Origin: Botrytis cinerea B05.10
Lineage: Eukaryota; Ascomycota; Leotiomycetes; Helotiales; Sclerotiniaceae
Direction: 5' to 3'
NCBI RefSeq assembly: GCF_000143535.2
Contig: NC_037316.1
Location: forward strand, 2,108,001-2,172,000
DNA length: 64,000 nucleotides
Shown: positions 34,909 through 45,897 of the stretch, in pieces
Layout: each line of letters opens with the position of its first letter
Numbering within the stretch: position 1 is the first letter of the stretch
Notes under the pieces: generated by a model
Told to the model about the DNA's origin: nothing
Database searches by the model: none
The model's input: the letters and a program-made list of their open reading frames with translations, nothing else
Position numbers and translations under genes: made by a program

Positions 34909-37218
34909 CTAGAAATCCCCACCACCCCTGACTTCCTCAGGAATCACTTCTTCTCTCCATTTGACACCACCCTCCACATCAACACCTCCTTTGATCCACT
35001 CATTTTCCTGAACTTTTTCCAATGTCCACCTACTCCTTGCTCTCTTCAACAATCCCTCTGTAATCTCCATTGCACCTAACAATCCCTTTTCCTTGAATTT
35101 ATCCGGGTCACTCTCATGGTCTCCCTCTTCACCGAAATATTCAATCCATCTCCATTCAACTCGTGCAATTCGATGACTTGTTCGACTGCGCTGTTTGTGT
35201 CCTTCTGGCATTCCGGGGTTAGGATCGAATGGCAATCTACTTTCCAGTAATGCATAAAGTAAGACACCAAGAGACCAAGCATCAGTGGCGCGTCCATCAT
35301 ATGGTTGACCCATAATAACTTCCGGGGCAGCATAATCATCCGATCCACAACGGGTAGTAAGTTTTTCATCATCAGCTACCCGGCGAGAGAGACCGAGATC
35401 GGTGAGGGTAATGATGGAGTAAGGGTATTTAGTCCAATCTTGAGATTTTGCAAGTTCATGTTGAGGAAGGTTGACCAAGACATCTGAACAAGGGGACTCG
35501 GTTAGTATGTGGTGTTTAAATTCCAACAGATCATCGAAGAAAAAATGTAAAAAAAACTTACTTTCTAATTTGATATCCCGGTGAACAATACGTCTATCGT
35601 GCAAATATTGAACAGCACCAATCAGCTCTGCAAACATCCGCCTAAGTAACGATGGGACGAGAATATCTCGATGCTGACTGGCCACTTCAAATAAATCTCC
35701 ACCGGGACAATAACTTAGAACCAAAATAGCTCTTGTCTCTTCTATGCTCCATGCTTTGAGGTGAACCAATGAAGGATGATGTATCGATTTCATGATTTCC
35801 AATTCACGCTTTAGCGACATTTCTACTCTTTCTTCCGACGCCCCTCCTTTCGGACCGTGTTCACAAATCTTGATCGCTACCAATTTTTTTCGGTCGACTT
35901 TCGTCTCGACAGGTGTAACAATCGATTCAATTCCGAACACATTATCTTCATCTATGCGGCCTGCATCATCTTGAACTTGACTGGTAGCCAAAATCACTTT
36001 GCTGAAAGTGCCTTGGCCCAAAACTTTTATACCTCTCCACCTTCGTCGTTTAGAATCATTTCTAGTATACGCATCAAAGTATTCATATCTCGATCTTCGA
36101 AGAGCTCTAGGAATGGGGTTAGTGGTCAGTGATGAATCACTATCACTGCTTTCCCCTCCTGTTCGACTCGATGGTGGGGTTGGTGGTCTTGGTATGGGAG
36201 CCAATCCTCGTTGAACTGCTAAATGTGGTTCTCTCCGCATATGCATGTCTGATTGTGGACCATCTACCGCTCCGTCCATCATTGGAGCATGTGAGCCCGA
36301 TACCGTGATATTTCGAGTTTTTGGTGCTTGAGAAGCTTCCGGAACATATTCGCTCATGCTTCTATTCCTAGTATGTCCTTCTACGTTCTTTTTGCGATTG
36401 ATTTGAGCATCCGTCAACCCAGATTCGCCAGCATTTGTTATTAGTCCGTGATATGCCCTTCTCTTTTGTTGATTTGCCATTGCAGAGGAAACCGATTCAC
36501 CATTGGATGTGATCAGAGCCGAATCCGAGTGTATCGGCAGCATCTGCTCGCGGGATGTTCGTCGCGAATTTAATCGTTTCCATGGACCAGGCGAGTCTCC
36601 GGACATGAGTGGTGAGGGTAGAGGGGTAACATCTGCCATTGCGTTCAACATTGGTGAGGATAATGCTGAGTTTGGCGCCGAGCCGCTGCTACCCATGCTA
36701 CTCGCCAGGACATTCTTCACACTCGGAGTTCGCGCGAGAGACATTCCTATCTGCCCACCGGATCTTGACTGAGTTCGTGTAGTATCGGGAGATTCGCGCT
36801 CACCAATTCCGGTTCCGGTGCTGGCAGAAGTGATTGTGCAACCTGGAACGATATCGGTTTGTATTCGCAGACCCGCGCTTAGAGGACTCGGAGTTTGACT
36901 ATATGACGAATCTATATTTGGGTGAAGACGAGAAGTGGTGTCAAGCGCAAGTGGGGTGTATGCGTCGTTTGTTGAAGTGGATCTGCTGTGAGGGGGCGAA
37001 GGTGCGATAGTATTCGATTTGAAAATGGCAGTGAAAGCTGGAATTTGATTTGATTGAAGAGGCAGAGGCACGGAAATGTTTGAGTTTTGTGTTGCTTTTA
37101 CATCGTTCATCAAAGGTGTTGTACTATGCCCAGCTTGGTCAGACATTAGACCTGACACAGCTTCGAGACTTCCATTTTGTATTCGGCTCTCGAGCATTCT
37201 TTGTTCCGAATTCGACAT
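34909..37218 (-). CDS. Serine/threonine protein kinase with long disordered N-terminus
   Basis: Two exons, 37218-35562 and 35483-34909; 743 aa. The 78-nt intron (35484-35561) is a multiple of three and has no stop, so reading through it would wrongly insert 26 residues in the catalytic loop. Splicing restores HRDIKLENVLVNL, and a TACTAAC branch point supports it. I start at the ATG MSNSEQRM; the frame upstream has no ATG. Residues 1-390 are Ser/Pro/Thr-rich and disordered. The kinase domain has LGQGTFSKV (about 400), VAIK (about 443), HRDIKLEN (about 544-552), DLG in place of DFG, the APE motif, and DAWSLGVLLYALL. All catalytic residues are present. A domain insert precedes VAIK. It resembles fungal CAMK/NPR-HAL5-like regulators, but I cannot name an orthologue. 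Confidence 0.9.
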   Translation of the reverse strand: MSNSEQRMLESRIQNGSLEAVSGLMSDQAGHSTTPLMNDVKATQNSNISVPLPLQSNQIPAFTAIFKSNTIAPSPPHSRSTSTNDAYTPLALDTTSRLHPNIDSSYSQTPSPLSAGLRIQTDIVPGCTITSASTGTGIGERESPDTTRTQSRSGGQIGMSLARTPSVKNVLASSMGSSGSAPNSALSSPMLNAMADVTPLPSPLMSGDSPGPWKRLNSRRTSREQMLPIHSDSALITSNGESVSSAMANQQKRRAYHGLITNAGESGLTDAQINRKKNVEGHTRNRSMSEYVPEASQAPKTRNITVSGSHAPMMDGAVDGPQSDMHMRREPHLAVQRGLAPIPRPPTPPSSRTGGESSDSDSSLTTNPIPRALRRSRYEYFDAYTRNDSKRRRWRGIKVLGQGTFSKVILATSQVQDDAGRIDEDNVFGIESIVTPVETKVDRKKLVAIKICEHGPKGGASEERVEMSLKRELEIMKSIHHPSLVHLKAWSIEETRAILVLSYCPGGDLFEVASQHRDILVPSLLRRMFAELIGAVQYLHDRRIVHRDIKLESKFFLHFFFDDLLEFKHHILTESPCSDVLVNLPQHELAKSQDWTKYPYSIITLTDLGLSRRVADDEKLTTRCGSDDYAAPEVIMGQPYDGRATDAWSLGVLLYALLESRLPFDPNPGMPEGHKQRSRTSHRIARVEWRWIEYFGEEGDHESDPDKFKEKGLLGAMEITEGLLKRARSRWTLEKVQENEWIKGGVDVEGGVKWREEVIPEEVRGGGDF

Positions 37219-40200
37219 GTTGGGGGGGGAGGGAGAATGCGGGTTAATTGGAGAGAAAGTTAATTTTCCTTTAATTTCTTTTGGAAGAAAAGAAGAGGGA
37301 GAGGGAGGTTGCGGTTGAGGACGAGGGCTTTTGGGTGGGATAATTAAAAGCAAAGTAACGTTATGATAACTGTTTTCCAGGGATTGTTGTGATGAAGACC
37401 GTAATTTGGATATACTGCAGTGTAACTGGGGACCTGGTAAATCTCAATCAACAATCGACAATCAATAAAACGAGCCAACGATCCCACAAGCCAGCAAGCC
37501 AGCAAGCAAGCAATCGATCAATCAATCAAATGCCACCTCGAGAAATGACTCAAAGAAGAGGAGGACAAGGCGTGCGGATAAATTGACTGGTTGCATGTGG
37601 CTGTATTGTGTGTGCTGTGTCGATATTTCTGTTTGGACTGAGAAATATAAAGTGAGGTGGGGGGTTTTGCGTACAATAAATGAACGAACGGATAAGATAG
37701 GGATGTGGATGTGGAAGTGGGTGTGGGTGTGGATGGAGATGGGGATGGGACAAGATAGGATGGACAAGATGGGATGGATGGGATGTGATGGATTCCAAGG
37801 TTGGCGGGAGGAAATGAAGCTAGTGACGACAACAAGCCAGGTGGTGAAGAAGAAAATATATAACAAATTAGATGGAGATGTGGTAATAGTGTCGTAAATC
37901 GGCTTTTCTCATAAAACACGTAGTTATATAGGTAAATACGAGTAAATATAAGAATGCCGAGAGAGAGGGGAGAGCAGAGAAGAAGAATTGACTAGATTGA
38001 CCAAGTCGAGTACATCCACCAGGTGATCAAGTAAATCAAGCAAAGGTCTTTCTTTCGTATTCGTGCGTTGACGTGAAATTGCTTGCAGACTATTGTTTGT
38101 TCTGGCTCTGGCTCTGGCTCTGCTTCTGGTCTGGGGTGGGCTATTTTCTCTCTCATTTCATTTCATTTCCCTTCACACTTCACCAATCTCAGGCTTCACT
38201 GATCTCAGGCTTCACTCATCTCAGGCTTCACTCATTTCACACTTCACTCATCTCACACTTCACTCATTTTACCCTCCACACTTTTCACACTTCACTTATC
38301 TCAGGCTTTACTCATTTCATACTTCACTCATTTCACTCTTCACTCATTTCACTCTTCACTCATCTCACCCTCCATTCATCTCACCCTTCACAACCTGCCC
38401 GCGCTGACGACCTCATTTCACGGGTCACAGGTCACAGGTGACAGACCACCTTCGACGGCTCGTGTCACATCTATAAAGTTTCAATAGTTACACGTACATG
38501 CTCGATGCCTCTCACCCACGTACCCAGTCGCGAGAGCTACAAAGAGCTCATCACTGACCGTCGCATTTTAATTGCGTCTTGGTTGAGAACTCATAAGCGA
38601 CGATGCGACCATGGGTGGATTTCCATGCTCGGTCGGTAGATAGATAGATAACCTTTTCTCCCGTACATCTTCAGCAGTCACAAGGAAACCTCTCGTCTGC
38701 TCCTCTGCTCCTCTGCTCCTCTCATCCGCCCGCCCTCCCGCCGCGGCACGAATGAAACAATGGGTTCAATTGACACACCACCAATTGACTCCTTTCCCTC
38801 CCTGGCTGGTCCTCTTCCAGGGTCACGCTTTAACGTTTAAGCTCAAGTAACGTTGGAAACCTAAAAATCGATAGGCCAATTTCACTTCCAACGTGGGTGG
38901 AACGATAGGCAAAATGATATTGATATCAAATTAACAGGGGATCTATCTTTGACACACAAGGGATCATTATCTTCTTGAAAGTACCCAGTCACTCCAAACT
39001 CTCCTTCATGATAAGAATCTGACCATCCTGCTTCTCCTCCTTGGCCCTTGGCCTCTACTTCGTGGAAATATTCCGGAGTCGTCCCTCAGCTGTTACTCTT
39101 TTCTTCTGTCACTCGGACTGGTATTGATGAATGCAGTAATCCGGCCGTCTCGGATATGCCGATATTGGAATGGGCAAACCACTTCTTTTGGTCCAGAAAG
39201 GTCGATTTCGGTAATTATCAATGACAAACGCTCGGTGATAGCTCTTCACCCATCGCAGATTCATCCTACACCCATACCCATACCCTCTTTTTTTTCCTTC
39301 TCTTTTGGGCAAGACTTTCAACGAAGAGGACCTAGGAAGCAGAGTGACGTCTTCATCAGTCTTCGGTTCTTCCATTCCTCGATGCTTGTATAAGTTTCAG
39401 ATGGGAAAGCATGCATACCAGCCGGTCTAGTGATTCAGAATTCTTGGTGAACGATGAAAAAGAATGGGGAAGAGAGAACAAATTCCTACCCACTCTGCTG
39501 GTATCAAAAGATTACCTACGAGGTGTCTTGAACCGACTTACTCATTTGCTTCTTGTGCCATGTTCAGCGTGTGTGTGATTGGAAATAATTCGACTTTGGG
39601 CCATTTTTGCTGCAGAGTGATGGAGCAGTCAAGTCTTGTATGCAGAAAGTGGATTTTGGCGTCACCATACATTTTAATGACCCTCACCCCCTTCATCGAA
39701 TCCGCTTAACCACACTGTCTTACAAAAGTATATGTACGGTGATATGTACGGAGTGCTATCTATCCTACAAACTCAATGCCATCAACAAATCTACCATGAT
39801 ACCAAAGCAGGTCCTTCACTCTCCATTTGCATTCTCTCGTGGACAAATTGTACTCGGGTTTTCATGCTCTACCCAAGTCTCGAGGATCTGAATTCTGAAA
39901 ATGATTTCTCAGCTGACCCCTCCCTTCTTTTGATTTGGTACCTGGATCTCCGGCCCACCCAATCGACGTGCCCCACCATATCAAAAACATTTTGATATTC
40001 AAACCATCCCATGCTCCCACGCGGCGCCAAGACAACACAAACGCCCAATTGAAATTGATGTTGGTGGTCTCGAGGGATTTAAGACGAGAATCCCGAATCG
40101 CCGGCTTGTCATCCATCCTCGTTCTCATTCTCATTCTCATTCTTCAAGACATAGGCAGGTAGTGGGTAGGTGCCGGCACACACGCGTGAAGAAGTCATCA

Positions 40201-41374
40201 CATCAACAGAATATCCCACGTTTGAAAGCATCATCTCCAATTGGATGCGTACCTTGGATGTCATCAGCAAGGATAGGTTTTACCCGCAACCAAACCACCA
40301 TTTGATGCTTGTTTGTACGACATGATACGCACTCCTGTGCGTTGTAGAATCCGGATAGATGTGTTTCATGTGTTTCATGGCACTCAGTCATGTGAATTGG
40401 CGTTGTGGGTAATGTGAAGATATTACGTATGTGAGATGCACTGCTCTGTTCTCTCTCATTGGATGATGATGTAGACTTCGGATGCGGTGGTGCTATAGGT
40501 TGGGACTCAAATACAAGCGTATAATTGTATGCAACAGCTTCGCAGAAGCAAACATTGTAATCAAGCACCGGATGTCCGTACTTTGGTGACAAGATCTTTG
40601 TGAGTAGGTCTACTTGAGAGAACATTCACAAACTGATATGACAATAAGCCAAACGTTGAATGTATGAGAGCTTCTGTTTGCGGTCTACATCTCTCTGACA
40701 CTCTGTTTGATAGTCTCAACGTCTCATTCCTCGTAGGTGTTCTCCATATCGACATTAGCTAGCTAGCTAGCTGACTGACAATTTGTTCTCAAAAACTCAA
40801 ATTATGCTCGATTGGAACAATCATATCATGTCGGAAGGAAATCTTGCTCTGTTCTCGCCATCCGATTGCTTTCAGATTTTCTCCGGCTAACCACACCCCT
40901 CATGCATTCTCTAGTAAAAAATCAAGCACACAGACCAAGCTACCCACACACCCTCAGCAATGCTATCCTCGCGGCAAATTTGTTTACTCCGACCTCGGTA
41001 AAAAAAAGAATTGGCGTATCGCGAAAATGAAATTTAACATCACTCCCTTATCACTGTCATTAAAACTCCATGATTCATCGAGTTGACCCACAATCTTTGT
41101 ATCATTCTGCCCCGGTTTTTCACAAGACAATCGCGCGGTAAAGGAATTAGCATATGAATGGGGGATTCGAGGTAGGTATTGCCGCGAGCCTCGGTATGGC
41201 GTCTCTTTGGTCTGAACTCTTTTCCCTAACTTTTCCTCGTGTTTCCCCTTTACTTAACTTTTGGCTTCCTCTATATTGTCGGTGGCAATTTACTCTAGAT
41301 TTCTTTTTGTTCGTTCACTTTCACATTTCATAGATATTCCATTTCGGGAGTTGTTCAAAGATACAGCAGTTACT
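37219..41374. other. Long gene-free region between kinase and peroxidase
   Basis: About 4.1 kb with no convincing gene. It includes the kinase promoter and leader, GATGGGATGGA-like repeats at 37690-37795, a 16-bp minisatellite at about 38165-38395, and mixed sequence with only short ORFs. Both flanking genes read away from it, so it is a divergent promoter region, unusually long for a fungus. Confidence 0.55.
38165..38395. repeat. Minisatellite with a ~16-bp unit, consensus like CTTCACTCATCTCAGG
   Basis: About 14 degenerate tandem units of CTTCACTCAT followed by CTCAGG, TTCACA or TTCACT. Open frames that read it (Phe-Thr-His-Leu repeats) are artefacts. Confidence 0.85.
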
Positions 41375-42455
41375 ATGAGTAAGAAAGGGGATTTTGCCGC
41401 CGTCCGAAAGGATATTGTTGGCCTTTTACACCAACCGGAATATGATGATGGCAGTGCTGGACCAGTTCTTGTGCGCTTAGCATGGTATGTGGTCTTTTAC
41501 TCAATTTCCTTTCCAGACTGTGCGCAGTCAATGCAATCCCTCTCGGCGCAAACGATTCCTTTCTGTTCACAAACTAATATCATCTAGGCATTCGGCCGGA
41601 ACATACGATTCTGAGACAGACACTGGTGGATCCAATGGAGCTGGCATGCGATACGAGAGTGAAGGAGGAGATCCAGCAAATGCTGGTCTACAACACGCGC
41701 GAGTCTTCCTCGAACCAGTCAAAGCAAAGCACCCCTGGATAACATATGCGGATCTATGGACATTAGCAGGAGTCGTGGCGATTAAAGAGATGGGTGGACC
41801 AGATATCCCATGGCAAGGTGGACGAACAGATTACGTTGATGATTCGAAATTGCCCCCGCGAGGACGTCTACCAGATGCAGCACAAGGTTCCGATCATCTT
41901 CGATGGATTTTCTACCGCATGGGATTTGATGATCAGGAAATCGTTGCGTTGAGTGGAGCTCATAATCTGGGACGATGCCACAGCGATCGATCTGGTTTCG
42001 AAGGAGCTTGGGTTAATAATCCCACGAGATTCTCGAATCAATATTACAGACTTTTGCTTTCCCTTCAGTGGCGCAAGAAGAAGTTGCCAAATGGAATCGA
42101 ACAATTTGTCAACTATGACGAGGATACCGAGACGGAATTGATGATGCTTCCAACGGATTTGGCTCTGACGCAAGATAAGGAGTTCAAGCGATGGGTCGGA
42201 AAATATGCAGATGATAAGGAGAAGTTCTTTGAAGATTTCAGTAAAGTCTTTTCGAAGCTGATCGAGTTGGGTATTCGAAGAGATAGCAAGGGTAATATTA
42301 CAAATTTGGATAATGAAAAGGGCGGATATCATTCAGCGCCAAAGAAGAAGGATACTCCTGGTAGTCCAGCGAAGAACACAGATGATAAGAAAGTGAATGT
42401 TAGCGAGGCGGCTCCATTGCAGGAGGAGAACAAGAAGTTCAACTCGAAGTTGTAG
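41375..42455 (+). CDS. Class I heme peroxidase, cytochrome c peroxidase-like (cytosolic form)
   Basis: Two exons, 41375-41484 and 41588-42455; 325 aa. The 103-nt intron splits the codon for Trp37. Distal heme motif RLAWHSAGTYD supplies Arg34, Trp37 and His38; proximal motif [12 protein letters not shown] supplies His162; GFEGAW supplies the proximal-side Trp found in ascorbate and cytochrome c peroxidases; MLPTDLAL follows. It would reduce hydrogen peroxide with a one-electron donor. Unlike mitochondrial CCP1, which has an N-terminal targeting sequence of about 70 residues, this protein starts only about 33 residues before the distal motif, so it fits the shorter fungal group called putative heme-binding peroxidase. 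The C-terminus adds about 50 Lys/Ser/Asp-rich residues. A start in the open frame further upstream would be out of frame with the distal motif. Confidence 0.92.
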
Positions 42456-42806
42456 AAGTTGGTTTTTGGGTTAGATGTATGGATGCCTGGTCTTTTTCCT
42501 TTTCGCAACTATAGACGTATAGAGACAACTAGAGAGGGCGAAGATTTTAGACTATAGAAAAGATAAACTAGATCTAGACATAGAAAGAATTAATAGATAG
42601 TGCACAACTAGTCGACGCTATACAATCTGGGAAAGTACAACCCAATCGTTCCTTTTTTTGCAGCATGTATACCTTATTCCATCTCTCCATCTCATTTTTT
42701 TCAATTATATTCCTAAATCCATTCCCCTAATTCAAAACATCATCAGCACTACCATCCATCCCTACAAAAATAATTTATCCCCCGGTCCCCAAGGCTCCCC
42801 CCCACC
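42456..42806. other. Short intergenic region, peroxidase to DUF6594-like gene
   Basis: It holds the 3' flank of the peroxidase gene and a C/T/A-rich promoter and leader for the next gene on the same strand. Confidence 0.5.
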
Positions 42807-44974
42807 ATGCGCACCTTCTTCTCTCGCTCCCCCGATCTCGAAGGCGGACAAAATCGCAGCTACAAAAAAGGATTTACAGGCGACCATCGCGGCCGCTCCC
42901 ACATCCCCCCCAACCCCTCTCCCCTCTTCACCCCCCAATCCCAATATTCCCCCTTCAGCCTCCCTTCCACCTCCTACCGACACGACACCATCTTCCGCGC
43001 GCCTCCCAGTCCTAGCCCCAAGAGCGTCACCTTCAGCGAGCCTTCGTGGAGTGCGGTTCCCGGGCCTGGAAATGTTTCTGGACATGGTCCTGCGGCTGCG
43101 TCTGCGTCTGCGTCTGCACGTGTGGGGGAAAAGGGATACTGGGATTTGGACGACGAGCAAATTTCACGGCTTCGGGAGGTTTTGGGCGGGGTTCCCGAGA
43201 GAGCATCGCCCCGGATGCAGAGGGCAAGGAGAGGGTTTAGTTGGAGCGATCCTGATGAGCGGGCTTTTTGTACTTCTCCTGTCCCGCTGTCGCCACACTC
43301 GCGGCTGAAGAAAAATCTCAAGCAGAAAGTTGCGGAACAGCAGTTTCGGAGACGGAATCAGAGTGGGAGCGCGGTGCAGAGTCAGGATGGGTTGCTGGGG
43401 GATGCGGAGAGGGTGGAGTATCAAACGAGGGTTTTTAGGGAGGTGTTGGGGATGGCGTTGGGGAGGAGGGGGGAGGAGGAGATGGGGGGGAGGGAGATGG
43501 ATGCGGATGGGGATGGAGATGCGGAGGGAGAGGGAAAGAGACCGGTTGTGCAGAGGAGGGGTGCGAGTGAGGGGGTGAGAGAGGGTGGGTTTACGGGAAA
43601 GGTGGAGAGGGAGAGGGAGAGTGCGAGAGAGGAGGATGTAGGGCCGAGAGATTTGAGTGAGTTTTTGGAGAAATATGATCCAAGACCGGAGGATCTACCG
43701 GATGTGTGAGTTTTTTTATAGAAATTTTTTTTTTTGGTCTTTGGCGGGAGGGGAGGAGAGAGATTTGGTGTGATTTGATGATTTGATAATGTGAGGAGAT
43801 GAGAAAATGCTAATACCAAAACCAAAAAAAATAGTTATCCAATGGGTGAACATAGAGCGATGCTGAGAACTATGTACATGGAAGATATTTTGCATTCGAC
43901 GGCGAAATTGCATATGCATAATTGGATCTTGATGAGTCGGAATGAGGAATATGATAATTGTGGGTTGGGTTTTCTTTGTTTATTTTACTTGAAGCTTTTT
44001 CTTTCTTTCTTTCTTTCTAAGTTTGAAGTTGGGAGTTGAGATTTGCATTAACAGCTAACAAAAAATCATCTCAAAGTACGCATTCCCGCGCGCTGGGACC
44101 AAATCCAAGAAGATCTCGAGAAATACAGTCCGTCTCACCCATCTCTCATTTCTCATTTTAACCCCACTAACACTCCCCCCCCCCTCCTTCTAGCCCGCTC
44201 AATCCGCAACTACGAATACTGGCTCACGTCTCTGATCCCTCGTCTCGAACTCCCCAAGACTTCTCTCCCCCCGCGCTTCCATCTCTACGGCAAACAGCTT
44301 GCGATTCTCGAATGTGCGCGCGCGTGGAATCGTCCGTGCGAAGAGCCGTTGGTGGCGGAGTTGGAGCGGAAGTTGGTGGCGTATCAGACGGATTGGAGTG
44401 TGAGTAATGGGGTTTGGAGGGGGGTGAGGAGGGAGACGAGGAAGAGGGGTTGGGGGAGTGGGAGAGGGTGGGGAAGCGGTGTGGGGAGGGGATTGGGGGG
44501 TGTGATTGGTGAGTATTTTTTTGAGTTTCTCTGAGTTTCTTTGAGTTTGGGTTTGTTGTTGGATATACTTGTACACCAGAAACTTACACTCTACCATCTA
44601 CCCTCCCCCGAAATCATAATCACAATCACCACTAAACCCCCTACTAACCACCCTCCCCTCAAGGCGGAAGCAGCATCCTGGCGCCCATCAGCATTCTCCT
44701 CCTCTGGCCAGGCGGCATATCCAAAACCGGCGGCGTAGGAATCATCGGTGTAAGCGTCGCGATTCTAGGGATCATATTAGTATGGATTGTGGATGGGGGA
44801 GGGCCGAAAAAAAGTGGATGGGAGGGGATTGAGGGGGAGAGGGAGAGGGATGGGAGAGGGCGAGGAGGAATTTGGGGAGGGGGTCATGGGGAATGGGGAA
44901 TCAAGGATGTGATGGTGGTTTTGGGGGCGTATGCGGGGGTTTTGGCGGTGTTTTTGGGAGTGGCGGTTGTGTAG
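42807..44974 (+). CDS. DUF6594-like membrane protein
   Basis: Five exons: 42807-43705, 43835-43959, 44077-44127, 44194-44508, 44664-44974; 566 aa. Start context CACCATGC. Four of the joins restore continuous protein: DVYPMGEHRAML, EYDNLRIPARWDQI, LEKYTRSIRNYEYWL and GGVIGGSSILAP. The third intron uses a less usual GTCCGT donor. Residues 1-300 are disordered with a Pro/Ser-rich head and an acidic Asp/Glu/Gly tail. The middle is helical (YPMGEHRAML...DQIQEDLEKY). The C-terminus has hydrophobic segments around ISILLLWP, GIIGVSVAILGIILVWI and VMVVLGAYAGVLAVFLGVAVV. The last matches the A-Y-A-V-L-V-F-V-G ending typical of fungal DUF6594 proteins, which are membrane-anchored and of unknown function. 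The Gly/Glu/Arg-rich repeats in exons 1 and 5 come from GA-rich DNA. Confidence 0.75.
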
Positions 44975-45897
44975 TTAGATTGGGATTGGATTAGATTGGA
45001 GATTGGAGATTGGAGATTGGGAGGAAAATAAATGGTTTTTGTGCTGCTTGGGCCCTATTAATGTGATCATCTTATGTGATTGTTGCTTTTGCGTGTTGTA
45101 CTGTGCTATGCAGTGTGTTATTTGCAATATTCTACCGTAACTGAACAAATCATGAATCATGAATCATGAATCACAATGTGCAAATTTGATATGTTTAATC
45201 AACTAACATGTCATTATTATAGCACAACTTAAGGTATCACCATGTGCCTGGGTAGATGGCTAGATATTACTCGCTAATTCGATAAGGAGTCATAGTAGCG
45301 TTAAATAGATTGTATGATATCGATATATCTGAGCATGTGTGTACGTATACATGTGTATGAACCATCAAGCTAATTTCATTTCAAAGAATTTTTTTTTTTG
45401 GATAAATTTCATGTAAATTATTTTTTCAATTTTTGAAAATGACAATATATCAATTTGAGCAATATTAAGTTATATTTCGAATTTCGATTGAATTTTGAAG
45501 TTGATCAATTTCAGTGTGAAATCGCGCTTTGCTGTCACATTGTCCTGTGAGTTTGTGCACCCACCCACTGGTGAACTACGCTAGTGAACCCGTGACATTA
45601 TGTTCGATCTTGAGCTGGCATTGACTTCCACTGAATCTCTGGCATATTGTAAGAGAGTAGAAGGTTGTAGAGATCACGCAAGAAAAGCCTTCGCATATAC
45701 CATAGCCAGCCTAACAGCTATGCCTAGTGATTGGAGGTGAATCACTACATAGCGACAGCGAGGAGCGAGGACGCACATGGGCTAAAAAACACAACGTAGG
45801 GGTCAAAGTAAGAGGGAGTAAATTCGATTCCATTTTCAGTCTACAGAAGGAGGAACTATAAATACTAAATATTCTTGTCAAGTGACCCATACACAGG
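44975..45897. other. Intergenic region with a solitary transposon end
   Basis: AT-rich, no gene. A (GGAGATT)n block at 44997-45020 and GAATCAT repeats at 45150-45172 are present. The transposon-end relic at 45514-45573 lies between the DUF6594-like gene and the synthetase gene. Confidence 0.5.
45514..45573. mobile_element. Solitary, diverged terminal repeat of the CACCAGTGGG element family
   Basis: About 60 bp (GTGTGAAATCGCGCTTTGCT ... GTGCACCCACCCACTGGTG) match the right terminus of the element at 13467-13909. The differences are several substitutions, a variable block after the CTTT and an extra CCCA. I find no matching left end within a few hundred bases, so this is a decayed or truncated copy. 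It begins on the 3' side of the synthetase gene, about 325 bp beyond its stop codon. Confidence 0.78.

Noticed and set aside
38073..38441. 122- and 104-codon ORFs with Phe-Thr-His repeats
   Set aside because: They are frames of the 16-bp minisatellite.
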